This document shows, one piece after another, positions 34,245-44,673 of a DNA stretch of 64,000 nt. Source of the DNA: JAKFDI01 sp036676235 (lineage in GTDB: Bacteria; Pseudomonadota; Gammaproteobacteria; Burkholderiales; Burkholderiaceae_C); the NCBI GenBank assembly GCA_036676235.1, contig JAKFDI010000088.1:1-64000 (forward strand), read 5' to 3'. Positions within the stretch are counted from its first letter, which is position 1. Every line of letters begins with the position of its first letter. The position numbers and the translations under genes are program-made. The notes below the pieces were generated by a model. That model did no database searches. It was not told the DNA's origin and was given only the letters and a program-made list of their open reading frames with translations.

Positions 34245-34323
34245 AGCAAACACCGCGGATCCGGCTCTGCCGGTCCGCTGGTGTTGCCCCCTGGGGGGCG
34301 CGCGAAGCGCGTAGGGGGGGGCT
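34245..34323. repeat. GC-rich repeat, copy 1, between convergent trpS and opgH
   Basis: About 80 bases nearly identical to 42245-42326, with copy 3 reversed at 47796-47872. It contains a CGGATCCGGC-TCT-GCCGGTCCG hairpin and then CCCCCT...GCGCGCGAAGCGCG...GGGGGG. It fills the gap between two convergent genes, so a terminator role is likely. Confidence 0.8.
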
Positions 34324-34328
34324 GATCC

Positions 34329-36557
34329 TTAGGCCAACACACGCCCCATGCTGTCGACAAAGCTGCCCTTCGCCGCCAGTTCCGCCTGCAGCCGCGAGAT
34401 CGTCTGCGGCTCGCTCAACACGCGCATGCGGTCGGCCGGCGTCACCTTCGCGCCGGCGGCGAGCATGCGCTGCACCAGCTGGCTGCTCGCGCGACCACGC
34501 ACGCCGCGCAGGGTGTTGCGCGGACCCATGGCCGAGCGCACCACGTCGAACAGCCACGGGTCCGACACCACCTGGTGCCAGCGCCGCACTGGCGCGGACT
34601 GGCTCGCGTAGGCCCAGGCCCGGCGCAGCACGCTGGGCGTCCAGGTTTCCTCGGGCGTGGCCAGCAGCTTGGTGCCGCGCAGGCGCTCGCCGAAGCGCGC
34701 GTCGCTTGTCAGCACAGCCATCGGCACGGCCAACAGCAGCGGCAGGGCGATGGGCGCCATCCACACCGCAGCGCCCGGATCAACCGCGAGCACCACGGCC
34801 ATCAGGCACAGCACCACGCCGCTCACCGGGCCGAAGCGTCGCGCGGCATCCGCCCAAGGCACGGCTTCGGCTTCGCGCGGGGGCGACTTCCAGTCGAGCT
34901 TCAGGCCGGTAAGCGCCACCACCACGAAGATGGTGTGCGCCACCATGCGCACCGGGGCCTGCAGAACCGACAGGCCGCCTTCGAGCAGCGCGCCCTGCAG
35001 CAGCTTGAAGGTGCCGCCGTAGTGACGCTGTTCCTTCTTGAGCACGATGGTCGCCACGCCGAGCACGCGCGGCAGGCCGAGCATGGTCACGGTGGCAGCC
35101 CACAGCCCGATGATCGCCGCCGGCACGCCTTGCTCGTCGAACAGCGCATGGCCGCCGATGAGCCACGTCAACGCGCCCAGCAACACGAAGCCCAGCCACA
35201 GCGGGGCCGACAGGTACGACATCGCGCCGGTGACAAGCATTGCGCGGTGCACGCCGTGCAGGCCGGGCTCGGCGACGAGCCGCGCGTTCTGCAGGTTACC
35301 CTGGCACCAGCGGCGGTCGCGCTGCAATTCCTCGAGCAGGTTCGGCGGCTGCTGTTCGTAGCTGCCCTGCAGGTCGTGCACCAGCCACACCTGGTAGCCG
35401 GCGCGGCGCATCAGCGCAGCTTCGACGAAGTCGTGCGACAGGATCTCGCCCGCCAGCCCGCCCTTGCCCGAAAGCGGCGCCAGCCCGCAGTGCTTCATGA
35501 AGGGTTCGACGCGAATGATCGCGTTGTGGCCCCAGTAGTGCGACTCGCCGAGTTGCCAGTACTGCATGCCGGCGGTGAAGAGGCGGCCACCCACGCGGCC
35601 GGCGAACTGCTGCGCACGCGCATGCAGGGTCGACAAGCCAGCGGCTTGCGGCGCGGTCTGGATGATGCCGGCCTTCGGGTGGGCTTCCATCAGCCGCACC
35701 AGCGTGGTCAGGCAGTCGCCGCTCATCACGCTGTCGGCGTCGAGCACCACCATGTAGCGGTAGTTGCGGCCCCAGCGGCGGCAGAAGTCGGCCACGTTGC
35801 CCGACTTGCGCTTGGTGCGGCGCTGGCGCCAGCGGTAATACACGCGCGCGTCGTCGCCGAGCGTGGCGCGCAACTCGCTCCAGGCGGCCAGCTCGGCGGC
35901 GCGCAGGTCGGGATCGCTGGTGTCCGACAGCACGTACACGTCGAACAGCTTGGCCGCGTCGGTCGCGGCCAGCGATTCGCAGGTGGCGCGCAGACCGGCC
36001 ACGACGGTCGACACATGCTCGTTGCAGATCGGCATGATGATCGCCGTGCGCGCCGAGTCGGCAATCGGCTGGTCGGGTGAGACCGAGTGGCGCGACAGCC
36101 CGAAGCGGTCGCCGCGCAGTTGCACGACGAAGCCCATCATCGCGGTGAAGAAGCCCGCCGACACCCAGGCGAACAACAGCGCAAACAGTCCCACCTGCAG
36201 CACGCGCAGGGGCGTGCCGGCCAGCGCCGGCTGCGCATACACGAGCAGCGTGGCGGCGGCCACCGCCGACAGGCCGATCAGCGCCAGCAGCGTGCGGCGG
36301 CGGCGGATCGAGGCCTGCTCCCACGCTTCGCGGGGCGCGGCGACCGCCACGCGTTCCGTGGCGGCGAACAGGCCGGCCAGCGCGTCCTTCGTGCCCTGCA
36401 CGAAACCGCGCCAGGGCACGGGCACCATCGAACCGCGACGCACCGGCGGGGCACTGGCGCCATACGCCGGCGCGGAATCCCGGCCGATGCCGGCCTGGGG
36501 GGCGCGAGAGCCGTCATTCGCGGCGCGACTCAATCGAATGATTTCAGAGTGGTCCAT
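34329..36557 (-). CDS. opgH: Glucans biosynthesis glucosyltransferase H
   Basis: 742 aa with about eight membrane helices and a central GT2 domain. Catalytic features: LSDTSDPD, VVLDADSVM (the DxD site), HDFVEAALMRRAGY and QRDRRW, the QxxRW motif. OpgH/MdoH builds the beta-1,2-glucan backbone of osmoregulated periplasmic glucans in the inner membrane. The usual upstream partner opgG is absent here: the 218 bases before it are non-coding and then comes a response regulator gene. It ends tail to tail with trpS across a repeat. Confidence 0.92.
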   Translation of the reverse strand: MDHSEIIRLSRAANDGSRAPQAGIGRDSAPAYGASAPPVRRGSMVPVPWRGFVQGTKDALAGLFAATERVAVAAPREAWEQASIRRRRTLLALIGLSAVAAATLLVYAQPALAGTPLRVLQVGLFALLFAWVSAGFFTAMMGFVVQLRGDRFGLSRHSVSPDQPIADSARTAIIMPICNEHVSTVVAGLRATCESLAATDAAKLFDVYVLSDTSDPDLRAAELAAWSELRATLGDDARVYYRWRQRRTKRKSGNVADFCRRWGRNYRYMVVLDADSVMSGDCLTTLVRLMEAHPKAGIIQTAPQAAGLSTLHARAQQFAGRVGGRLFTAGMQYWQLGESHYWGHNAIIRVEPFMKHCGLAPLSGKGGLAGEILSHDFVEAALMRRAGYQVWLVHDLQGSYEQQPPNLLEELQRDRRWCQGNLQNARLVAEPGLHGVHRAMLVTGAMSYLSAPLWLGFVLLGALTWLIGGHALFDEQGVPAAIIGLWAATVTMLGLPRVLGVATIVLKKEQRHYGGTFKLLQGALLEGGLSVLQAPVRMVAHTIFVVVALTGLKLDWKSPPREAEAVPWADAARRFGPVSGVVLCLMAVVLAVDPGAAVWMAPIALPLLLAVPMAVLTSDARFGERLRGTKLLATPEETWTPSVLRRAWAYASQSAPVRRWHQVVSDPWLFDVVRSAMGPRNTLRGVRGRASSQLVQRMLAAGAKVTPADRMRVLSEPQTISRLQAELAAKGSFVDSMGRVLA

Positions 36558-36775
36558 GGGTACTGCGTGTTGGCTTGAAAGCGAGGCGAACAGTCGCCGA
36601 CGCCTTCTTACTGCAAATCACGTGCCAATCGACCCTATGCTTTTGAAATCAACGAGTTGCGGCGCTTTCCGTGCCTTGGTACACGCACCGGAGACCCGAA
36701 AAGCGTCGCCGTCTGGCGACAGCGTTTTGGGGGTTCATCCCCAAGTCCCTGATGAGAGGGGAAACCCGCAAGTCG

Positions 36776-38160
<1,385 letters not shown>

Positions 38161-38164
<4 letters not shown>

Positions 38165-38808
38165 CTGGGTCTCCCCTCCGGCGCCGACGCCGGCGGGCCG
38201 GCGGGCCGATTGGTCAGGCTGCGTTCGATCGCCTTCAGTGCTTCGAGCTGCGAGTTGAGTTGCTCGATGCGGCGCTGGCTGTCACGCAACTCGTTCTTCT
38301 GTTTCTCGAGCAGTTCTTCCACGCGGCGCTGCTCGGCGTAGCGCACGGCGAGCACGCGCGCGATGGGCTGCCAGGGGGTCACCTCGGGCGAGGTGGAGCG
38401 CAGTACGCCGTCCAGCAGGTTCAGCGCCCGCACCGTGTCGGCCGGGTTGCGCGTCTGGCCGATGAGCAGCGCCAGCTCCAGCGTGGCCGCCGGGTTGCCC
38501 GACGGGTCGCCGATGCGCGCGAGTTCACGAGTGATCTCCTGCTGCGGCAGGGTACGCAGCCGCTCCTGGTAGGCCACCACATGCCGCATCGCCTGGTCGA
38601 CCGGATCGGGCGGCGGCACCGGCGCCGGCAGGCAGGCGGGTGCCGGCAGCGCGGGCACCCGGCACACCGGCACCACCGCCTCGGCCGGCGGCGGCAGGGG
38701 CGCGGGCGGCGGCGGCGGCGGCATCGGCGCGCAGGCACCGAGTGCCAGGGCGGCCGAGACAGCCGAGGCGGCCAAGGCGGCCAAGGCGCCTAGCCGGCGC
38801 GACGGCAT
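38161..38808 (-). CDS. QseG-like lipoprotein between sensor and regulator genes
   Basis: 215 aa from ATG 38808; an ATG at 38838 would overlap the sensor gene and also keep the frame. The start gives a clean lipoprotein signal, MPSRRLGALAALAASAVSA then ALGAC. A Pro-rich stretch, a helical middle and a C-terminal coiled coil (RRVEELLEKQKNELRDSQRR) follow. In enterobacteria QseG is an outer-membrane lipoprotein that controls the QseE sensor; position and architecture suggest the same here, though sequence similarity cannot be measured. Confidence 0.72.
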
Positions 38809-38821
38809 GCCCCGGCGAATG

Positions 38822-40249
38822 TCAATGTGGGGTGGCATAGGGCAGTTCGATGCGGAAACACGCGCCGGGGCCATCCGGCAGAAGATCGATGCGGCCGCCG
38901 TGCGCGGCAATGTATTCGTAGACGATGGACAGGCCGATGCCGGTGCCGCGAACCGCATCCGACGGCTGGCGCTCGCCGCGGAAAAAGGGCTCGAAGACGC
39001 GGGCACGATCTGCCTCGGCAACTCCCGGACCCGCGTCGCGGATCTCGATGCGGGCGCTGCCGTCGCCTCGCGCCAGCGACACCTCGATGGCCGAACCGAC
39101 CGGGCTGAAGCGTATCGCGTTCGACAGCAGGTTGCCGAGCGCCGTGGACAGCTTGTCCGGGTCGACCTCGATCCACAGCGGCCCGCCGTGCAGGTTGACG
39201 CGCACGCGCCGCGCCTGCATCTGCAACTGCTGCGCCTCGACCAGATCGCCCATCAGCGCGGCGAGTTCGGTCTTGCGCCGCGTGAGGTGCCGCGCCTCGA
39301 AGGCCGCGGCGTTGAAGCGCAGCAGGTCCTCGATCTGGCGCTGCAGCAGCACCGTGTTCTGCCGCAGGATGCCGGCCACCTCGCGCTGGTTGTCGCTGAG
39401 CACGCCGGTCACGCCTTCTTCGAGCAGCGCCACACCCTCTCGCAGTGCGGCCAGCGGCGTCTTGAGTTCGTGCGACACATGCCGCAGGAAGCGCGCCTTG
39501 TCGGCATCGAGTTCCGCCAGCCGCAGTCGCAGCCAGTCCAGGCGCACGCCGAGCGCGCGCACGTCGGCCGGGCCGCGGATCTCGATCGGCTGGTCGAGCC
39601 GGTTCTCGCCCAAGCCCACGATTGCCGCCTCCAGCCGCTTCAGCGGGCGCGCGAGCCACACGCCGAAGCCGAGCGCCAGCACCACCGCCACCACGATGGC
39701 GCCCAGCACCTGCCGCCCGAGCGCACCGCGCGCCGCTTCCTGCGCCGCCTGCAGCGCCTGGTTGCGCTTGTCTGACGCAAGGCGCACCTGCGCGGCGATG
39801 TCGGCGTTGACGGCGGTGAGTTCGCGGAATTCGGCGCTCATCGCCTGGTCGCGCGCGGCCGCGGTGCTGCGCGGACCGGGCAGCAGCGCCCGGATGGTGG
39901 ACAGGCGCTGCTCCCACGCGGCGGCGCTGTCGGGTACCTCGAGATCGCGCTTCAGGTTCGCGAGCACGGCCTCGGCCTCGCGCGCGGCAGCCGCGAAGCG
40001 CTCGCGCAGCACCGGGTCGTCGAGCACCACGTACTGGCGCGCCGCGCGCTCCATCGCCACGCTGCGCTCGGCGAGCTGCTGCGCATCGCCGCTGGCCTTC
40101 ACCGCCAGCGCCGCGGCCTCGCGACTTTGCGACAGCAGCCGGTCGAGCGTGAACAGCCCGCGCAGCGACACCGCCGCCAGCAATGCGGCGATCAAGAGAA
40201 AGGCGACGGCCAGCAACTGCCGGAATGAAGCGCGTGAAAGAGTGAGCAT
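38822..40249 (-). CDS. Sensor histidine kinase, GlrK/QseE type
   Basis: 475 aa from ATG 40249. A membrane helix at about 10-30, a periplasmic helical domain (30-180), a second helix (182-200) and a HAMP region lead to HisKA with His 260 (RHVSHELKTPLAALREG). The HATPase has NLLSNAIRFSP, DAGPGV and GTGIGLSIV. It is the first gene of the sensor-lipoprotein-regulator operon. The ligand is unknown; enterobacterial QseE is linked to envelope stress. Confidence 0.9.
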   Translation of the reverse strand: MLTLSRASFRQLLAVAFLLIAALLAAVSLRGLFTLDRLLSQSREAAALAVKASGDAQQLAERSVAMERAARQYVVLDDPVLRERFAAAAREAEAVLANLKRDLEVPDSAAAWEQRLSTIRALLPGPRSTAAARDQAMSAEFRELTAVNADIAAQVRLASDKRNQALQAAQEAARGALGRQVLGAIVVAVVLALGFGVWLARPLKRLEAAIVGLGENRLDQPIEIRGPADVRALGVRLDWLRLRLAELDADKARFLRHVSHELKTPLAALREGVALLEEGVTGVLSDNQREVAGILRQNTVLLQRQIEDLLRFNAAAFEARHLTRRKTELAALMGDLVEAQQLQMQARRVRVNLHGGPLWIEVDPDKLSTALGNLLSNAIRFSPVGSAIEVSLARGDGSARIEIRDAGPGVAEADRARVFEPFFRGERQPSDAVRGTGIGLSIVYEYIAAHGGRIDLLPDGPGACFRIELPYATPH

Positions 40250-40352
40250 CGGGCGGGCGGGAGCCGGCCGATTCTGCCCAAACCAGCGCCTGCGGCCCGC
40301 TTCGCCGCGGGGCGCAAAGGCCTTCGGGTTTGCCGATATGCTCTCGCCCCCC

Positions 40353-40826
40353 ATGGCCGCGCTGCACATCACCGACATCGAATCCGCCATCAACTGGTGG
40401 CGCGAGCGTAGGCCCTCGCCCGACGGCATCACCGCCTGCGCCGAGGTTCGCGCGCTCGCCGAGGTGTACGCGCTGATGGTGTACTACCGCGAGCCGCTGT
40501 GCGACGAGGACACCATGCCGCCCAAGGCGCGCGACGCCTGGCTCGCCTGGTACGCCACCACGCCCGACGCGCCCTGCATCGCCATCTGCTCCACCAGCCA
40601 GGGCGACGACATCTGCAAGGGCTGCGGCCGCAGCTTCGACGAGGTGCAGAACTGGCCGGTGATGACCCCCGGCGAAAAGCGCGCCACCTGGCGGCGCATC
40701 ACGCAGGAGGGCACGGCCTGGCGCTTCAACCGCTATGCCGAGCGGGCGTTGGCCGGACAGGTGACAGGCGATGAAGGCGAGGCCGCCCCCGTTGCGTCAG
40801 ACATCGCGAGCGTGAGCCGCTCGTGA
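40353..40826 (+). CDS. DUF3717/DUF1289 two-domain protein
   Basis: 157 aa from ATG 40353 (ATG 40338 possible). Residues 5-65 match the DUF3717 pattern ITDIESAINWWRER, known mainly from Burkholderiales. Residues about 75-120 match DUF1289 with four cysteines, CIAICSTSQGDDICKGCGRSFDEVQNW, which probably binds zinc or an iron-sulfur cluster. Function is unknown. Its stop overlaps the GTG start of the MATE gene, so they are co-translated. Confidence 0.82.
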   Translation: MAALHITDIESAINWWRERRPSPDGITACAEVRALAEVYALMVYYREPLCDEDTMPPKARDAWLAWYATTPDAPCIAICSTSQGDDICKGCGRSFDEVQNWPVMTPGEKRATWRRITQEGTAWRFNRYAERALAGQVTGDEGEAAPVASDIASVSRS

Positions 40827-42241
40827 GCACGCCGCGCCTGCACCACAGCGCCCGCGCCATCGCCCCGCTCGCCTGGCCGGTGTTCGTCGGGCAGGTGTCG
40901 GTGCTGGCCTTCAGCACGGTCGACACGGTGATGGCGGCGCGCTACGACGCGCTCGACCTGGCGGCGCTGGCCATCGGCGGCTCGGCCTACATCACCGTCT
41001 TCGTCGGCCTGATGGGCGTGGTGCTGGCCGTCGGGCCGATCACGGGCCAAGTGTTCGGCGCCGGCCGCCTGCACGATGCCGGGCGGCAACTTCACCAGGC
41101 GATCTGGCTGGCGCTCGGGCTGTCGGTGATCGGCTGCGCGCTGCTGGCGTTTCCCGATCCGTTTCTCGCCATCGCGCAGGCCTCGCCCGCCGTCGAGGCG
41201 AAGGTGCGCGGCTACCTCGGCGCACTGGCGTTCGCGTTGCCCACCGCCCTGCTCTTCACGGCGTTTCGCGGCTTCAACGTCGCGGTCTCGCGCCCGCGCA
41301 TCGTGATGGCGCTGCAGCTCGGCGCGCTCGCGGCCAAGGTGCCGCTGAATGCGCTGCTGGTGTTCGGCCTCGCCCTGCCCACGCCGCTGGGCACGCTCGA
41401 GGTTCCGGCGCTCGGCGCGCCCGGCTGCGGCATCGCCACGGCCATCGTCATGGCGCTGCAGTTGCTCGTGGCGTGGCAGGTGGTGCGCCGCGATGCGTTC
41501 TACCGCCGCTTCGGACTGCACGAGGGCGGCCTCGCGCGGCCGCACCGCAAGAGCCTGGCCGAACTGCTGCGGCTGGGCATCCCGATGGGTCTGTCGATCG
41601 GCATCGAGGTCAGCGGCTTCACCTTCATGGCCTTCTTCATCTCGCGCCTCGGCGCCACGCCCGTGGCCGGGCACCAGATCGCAGTGAACATGGTGTCGCT
41701 GATGTACATGATGCCGCTGGCGATTGCGAACGCCACCGCCACGCTGGTGGCGCAGCACGTGGGCGCCGGCGACCCCCACGCCGCGCGCCGCATCGGCTGG
41801 CACGGGCTGCAGATCGGCGTGCTCATCGCCGCCGCCATGGGCGCGGGCGTCTACCTGTTGCGCGAGCCGCTGCTGCACGCCTACACCCACGACGCGGTGA
41901 TCATCGCCGCCGCCATGCCGCTGCTCGGCTGGGTGATGCTCTTTCACGTGACTGACGCGGCGCAGACCCTGGCCGCCTTCGTGCTGCGCGCCTATCGCAT
42001 CGCGGTCGTGCCGATGGTCATCTACGCGCTCGCGGTGTGGGGCGTCGGCCTCGGCGGCGGCTACGTGGTGGCATTCGACACCCTGGGCATCACGCCAGCG
42101 CCGCTGCAGGGTGCGCGCGGGTTCTGGGCGGCGGCGACGGCGGGCTTGACCGTCACCGCCATCGCGCTGTGCGGCTTCCTGCTGTGGGTGCTGCGCATGC
42201 AGACCCGCACTTCGGATCACCCGCGACGCACGAACCAGTGA
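40823..42241 (+). CDS. MATE-family multidrug efflux transporter
   Basis: 472 aa from a GTG at 40823, overlapping the previous stop. Twelve membrane helices in two homologous halves, with NorM-like segments AWPVFVGQVSVLAFSTVDTVMAARY at the N-terminus and ITGQVFGAGR and NATATLVAQHVGAGD at the matching positions of the halves. MATE pumps export cationic drugs against Na+ or H+. It is convergent with the sensor kinase gene across repeat copy 2. Confidence 0.9.
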   Translation: MSTPRLHHSARAIAPLAWPVFVGQVSVLAFSTVDTVMAARYDALDLAALAIGGSAYITVFVGLMGVVLAVGPITGQVFGAGRLHDAGRQLHQAIWLALGLSVIGCALLAFPDPFLAIAQASPAVEAKVRGYLGALAFALPTALLFTAFRGFNVAVSRPRIVMALQLGALAAKVPLNALLVFGLALPTPLGTLEVPALGAPGCGIATAIVMALQLLVAWQVVRRDAFYRRFGLHEGGLARPHRKSLAELLRLGIPMGLSIGIEVSGFTFMAFFISRLGATPVAGHQIAVNMVSLMYMMPLAIANATATLVAQHVGAGDPHAARRIGWHGLQIGVLIAAAMGAGVYLLREPLLHAYTHDAVIIAAAMPLLGWVMLFHVTDAAQTLAAFVLRAYRIAVVPMVIYALAVWGVGLGGGYVVAFDTLGITPAPLQGARGFWAAATAGLTVTAIALCGFLLWVLRMQTRTSDHPRRTNQ

Positions 42242-42244
42242 TCA

Positions 42245-42326
42245 AGCGAACGCCGCGGATCCGGCTCTGCCGGTCCGCTGGTGTTGCCCCCTCGAGGGGG
42301 CGCGCAAAGCGCGTAGGGGGTGGGCC
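42245..42326. repeat. GC-rich repeat, copy 2, between convergent MATE and sensor genes
   Basis: Nearly identical to 34245-34323 in the same orientation. The hairpin CCCCCTCGAGGGGG is a perfect palindrome here. It starts a few bases after the MATE stop and ends just before the sensor stop at 42328. Confidence 0.8.
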
Positions 42327-42327
42327 A

Positions 42328-43644
42328 TCACGCGGGAAATCGCAACTCGAAGCACGTGCCGCCGCCTTCGCGCGGCAGGCAGCGCACGCTGCCGCCGTGG
42401 CGCTCGGCGATCTGCCGCACGAGGCTAAGGCCGAGACCCACGCCGCCGGCCGTCTCGGCATGGCCGGGCATGCGGTAGAAGGGCTCGAAGATGCGCTCGC
42501 GCTGCGCCTCGGGCACGCCGGGGCCGCGGTCGCACACGCGCACGAGCGCATCGCCCGCCTGGCGATCGATCACCAAGGTCACCTCGTCGCCGCCGTAGCG
42601 GCGCGCGTTCTCCAGCAGGTTGCGCAGGGCGCGGCGCAGCAGCCGTTCGTCGCCGCTGACGACCAGCGGCACGCCGTCGACCTGCGCGTTCACGCGCGCC
42701 GCCTCTTCGGCGGCCAGGCCGAGCAGGTCGACATGTTCGTGCGGGTCGAGCTTCTGTTGCGCGTCGAGCCGGCTGGCGAGCAGCACCTCCTCGACCAGCG
42801 CATCGAGTTCGGCCACGTTGGTGTCGATCTCGCGGCGCAGCCGCTCGCGCTGCGTGGGCGGTGCATCGTCGAGCATCGACACCGCCAGCTTCATGCGCGC
42901 CAGCGGCGAGCGCAGTTCGTGACTGGCATTGGCGAGCAGCGACTGGTGCGAACGTACCAGCGCCTCGATGTGGGCCGCCGCCTGGTTGAAGCTCGCGGCT
43001 ACCGCCGCCACCTCGTCGCGACCGGACACGGCCACGCGGTGATCGAGCCGACCGGCGCCGAAGGCCTCCATGCCCTGCTGCAGCGTCTTCAGACGGCGCG
43101 TCAGCCCGCGCGCCACCGGCCAGGCGCCGGCAGCCACCGCGACGAACAGCAGCACCAGCACCGCCGCGAGGCCGGCGCCGCTTTGCATGCCGCGCGGCAT
43201 GAGCGACAGCACCGGCGGCGGGCCACGCCGCGTCCCGTCGCGCGCCTCGCCGGGCTCGCGCGGCGGACCGCGCCGCAGCACCCACAGCGTGCGGCCGTCG
43301 TCCAGCTTCACGGCGGCACGATGCCGGCGGCCGTCCGAGAGGCCTTGCTCGAAGGTTTCGGACGCGCCGATGCGCGTGCCGTCGCTGGCATCGAGCGCCA
43401 GCGGAATGCGCAGCCGCTGCGACCACTCGGCCAGCGCCGCGGCCTGCTCGTCGCGCGGCGCCTCGGTACCCGGCAGCGAACGCTGGATCAGGTCGCCCCA
43501 CGCTTCCGTGCGTTCGTCGATGGCCGACTGCACGCGGCTGCGCTCCTGCGCCATCTCGCGCTGGAACAGCCAGCCCGCGCCGAAGGCGAAGAGAAGGAGC
43601 ACCGCGACGATGCTCAGATAAATGCGAAGCGTGAGGGTGTTCAT
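42328..43644 (-). CDS. Two-component sensor histidine kinase, CpxA/EnvZ-like
   Basis: 438 aa. Helices at about 5-27 and 155-178 flank a periplasmic sensor domain. HAMP follows, then HisKA with His 242 (LLANASHELRSPLARMKLA). The HATPase has NLLENARRYG, DRGPGVPE and GGVGLGLSLV. It follows its response regulator by 102 bases; the gap holds a 9-base perfect inverted repeat at 43655-43676. Together with the Spy/CpxP-like gene at 47885-48490 it suggests an envelope-stress system, although the divergent tctCBA genes could instead make it TctE-like. Confidence 0.87.
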   Translation of the reverse strand: MNTLTLRIYLSIVAVLLLFAFGAGWLFQREMAQERSRVQSAIDERTEAWGDLIQRSLPGTEAPRDEQAAALAEWSQRLRIPLALDASDGTRIGASETFEQGLSDGRRHRAAVKLDDGRTLWVLRRGPPREPGEARDGTRRGPPPVLSLMPRGMQSGAGLAAVLVLLFVAVAAGAWPVARGLTRRLKTLQQGMEAFGAGRLDHRVAVSGRDEVAAVAASFNQAAAHIEALVRSHQSLLANASHELRSPLARMKLAVSMLDDAPPTQRERLRREIDTNVAELDALVEEVLLASRLDAQQKLDPHEHVDLLGLAAEEAARVNAQVDGVPLVVSGDERLLRRALRNLLENARRYGGDEVTLVIDRQAGDALVRVCDRGPGVPEAQRERIFEPFYRMPGHAETAGGVGLGLSLVRQIAERHGGSVRCLPREGGGTCFELRFPA

Positions 43645-43654
43645 GTGAGCCCCT

Positions 43655-43676
43655 CGGCGAACGAGTACGTTCGCCG
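43655..43676. repeat. Inverted repeat between regulator and sensor genes
   Basis: CGGCGAACG (43655-43663) and CGTTCGCCG (43668-43676) form a perfect stem with an AGTA loop. Further C- and G-runs follow. It resembles the spacer between livF and livG and may tune expression of the two genes. Confidence 0.45.
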
Positions 43677-43746
43677 ATCCCCCAAGGGGATGCGGGCCGG
43701 CTTGGGGCGGCCCGGCGCTCGGCCCGCGTCCCGCTCATCCAGCACG

Positions 43747-44460
43747 CTATTGCGCGTCATCCGCGTCCTGCTTCTTCGCGAACACGTAGCCCGCGCCGCG
43801 CACGGTGAGCACGCGCCGCGGCTCCTTCGGGTCGTCCTCGATCACTGCGCGGATGCGCGAGATGTGCACGTCGATGGAGCGGTCGAAGGCTTCGAGCGGA
43901 TGGCCTTTCAGCGCGTCCATGATCTGGTCGCGCGACATCACGCGCCCCGGGTTGCGCGCCATCACCACCAGCAGGTCGAACTGGTGGCTGGTGAGGTCGC
44001 ACGACTTGCCGTCCAGGCGCGCGGTGCGCTCGCCGAGATCGATCTCGAGGCGGCCGAAGCGCAGCCGTTCGTCGTCCGCCGGCTGCGGCGAGGCGCGCCG
44101 CAGCAGCGCCTTCACGCGCGCCAGCAGCTCGCGCGGCTCGAAGGGCTTGGGCAGGTAGTCGTCGGCGCCGAGTTCCAGGCCGACGATGCGGTCCAGCGGC
44201 TCGCCACGCGCCGTCAGCATGAGCAGCGGCAGGTGGCGCGTGCGCGGGTTGGCGCGCAGCTCGCGGCACAGGTCCAGGCCGTCGCCGTCGGGCAGCATGA
44301 GGTCGAGCACCAGCGCGTCGTAGGTGGACGCCGCCAGCCGCTCGCGGCCGGCAGCCAGCGAACCGGCATGTTCGGTCTCGAAACCGGCGGCGCCGAGGTA
44401 GTCGCCCACCATGGTGGCGAGGCGGGTGTCGTCGTCGACGAGCAGCAGACGAGAGTTCAT
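43747..44460 (-). CDS. OmpR-family response regulator, CpxR-like
   Basis: 237 aa from ATG 44460. Receiver domain with Asp 53 (LVLDLMLPDGDG), Thr in MLTARGE and Lys in LPKPFEPRE. The winged-helix output domain ends with RVLTVRGAGYVF. It is transcribed with the sensor gene and is divergent from tctC (213-base gap). Regulation of either tctCBA or the Spy-like gene is possible; the sequence alone does not decide. Confidence 0.9.
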   Translation of the reverse strand: MNSRLLLVDDDTRLATMVGDYLGAAGFETEHAGSLAAGRERLAASTYDALVLDLMLPDGDGLDLCRELRANPRTRHLPLLMLTARGEPLDRIVGLELGADDYLPKPFEPRELLARVKALLRRASPQPADDERLRFGRLEIDLGERTARLDGKSCDLTSHQFDLLVVMARNPGRVMSRDQIMDALKGHPLEAFDRSIDVHISRIRAVIEDDPKEPRRVLTVRGAGYVFAKKQDADDAQ

Positions 44461-44673
44461 GGGCCGGATGATCGCAGCGGCGGGTAAACGGCCTGCGCTC
44501 GGCCGTAAAGAATCGTGAACCGACGGGCCGAACCAGACCCGTGCGACGCGGCGGCGCAACCTACGGGTTGCCCCCAACGGCTTGCGCGCACCCGCGCGGC
44601 ACCATGCCGTGTTGCTGTTCTCACGCCGCGCGTTTGCGCTGCGCCCCAGCGCCCGATTCACAAGGAGACAACG

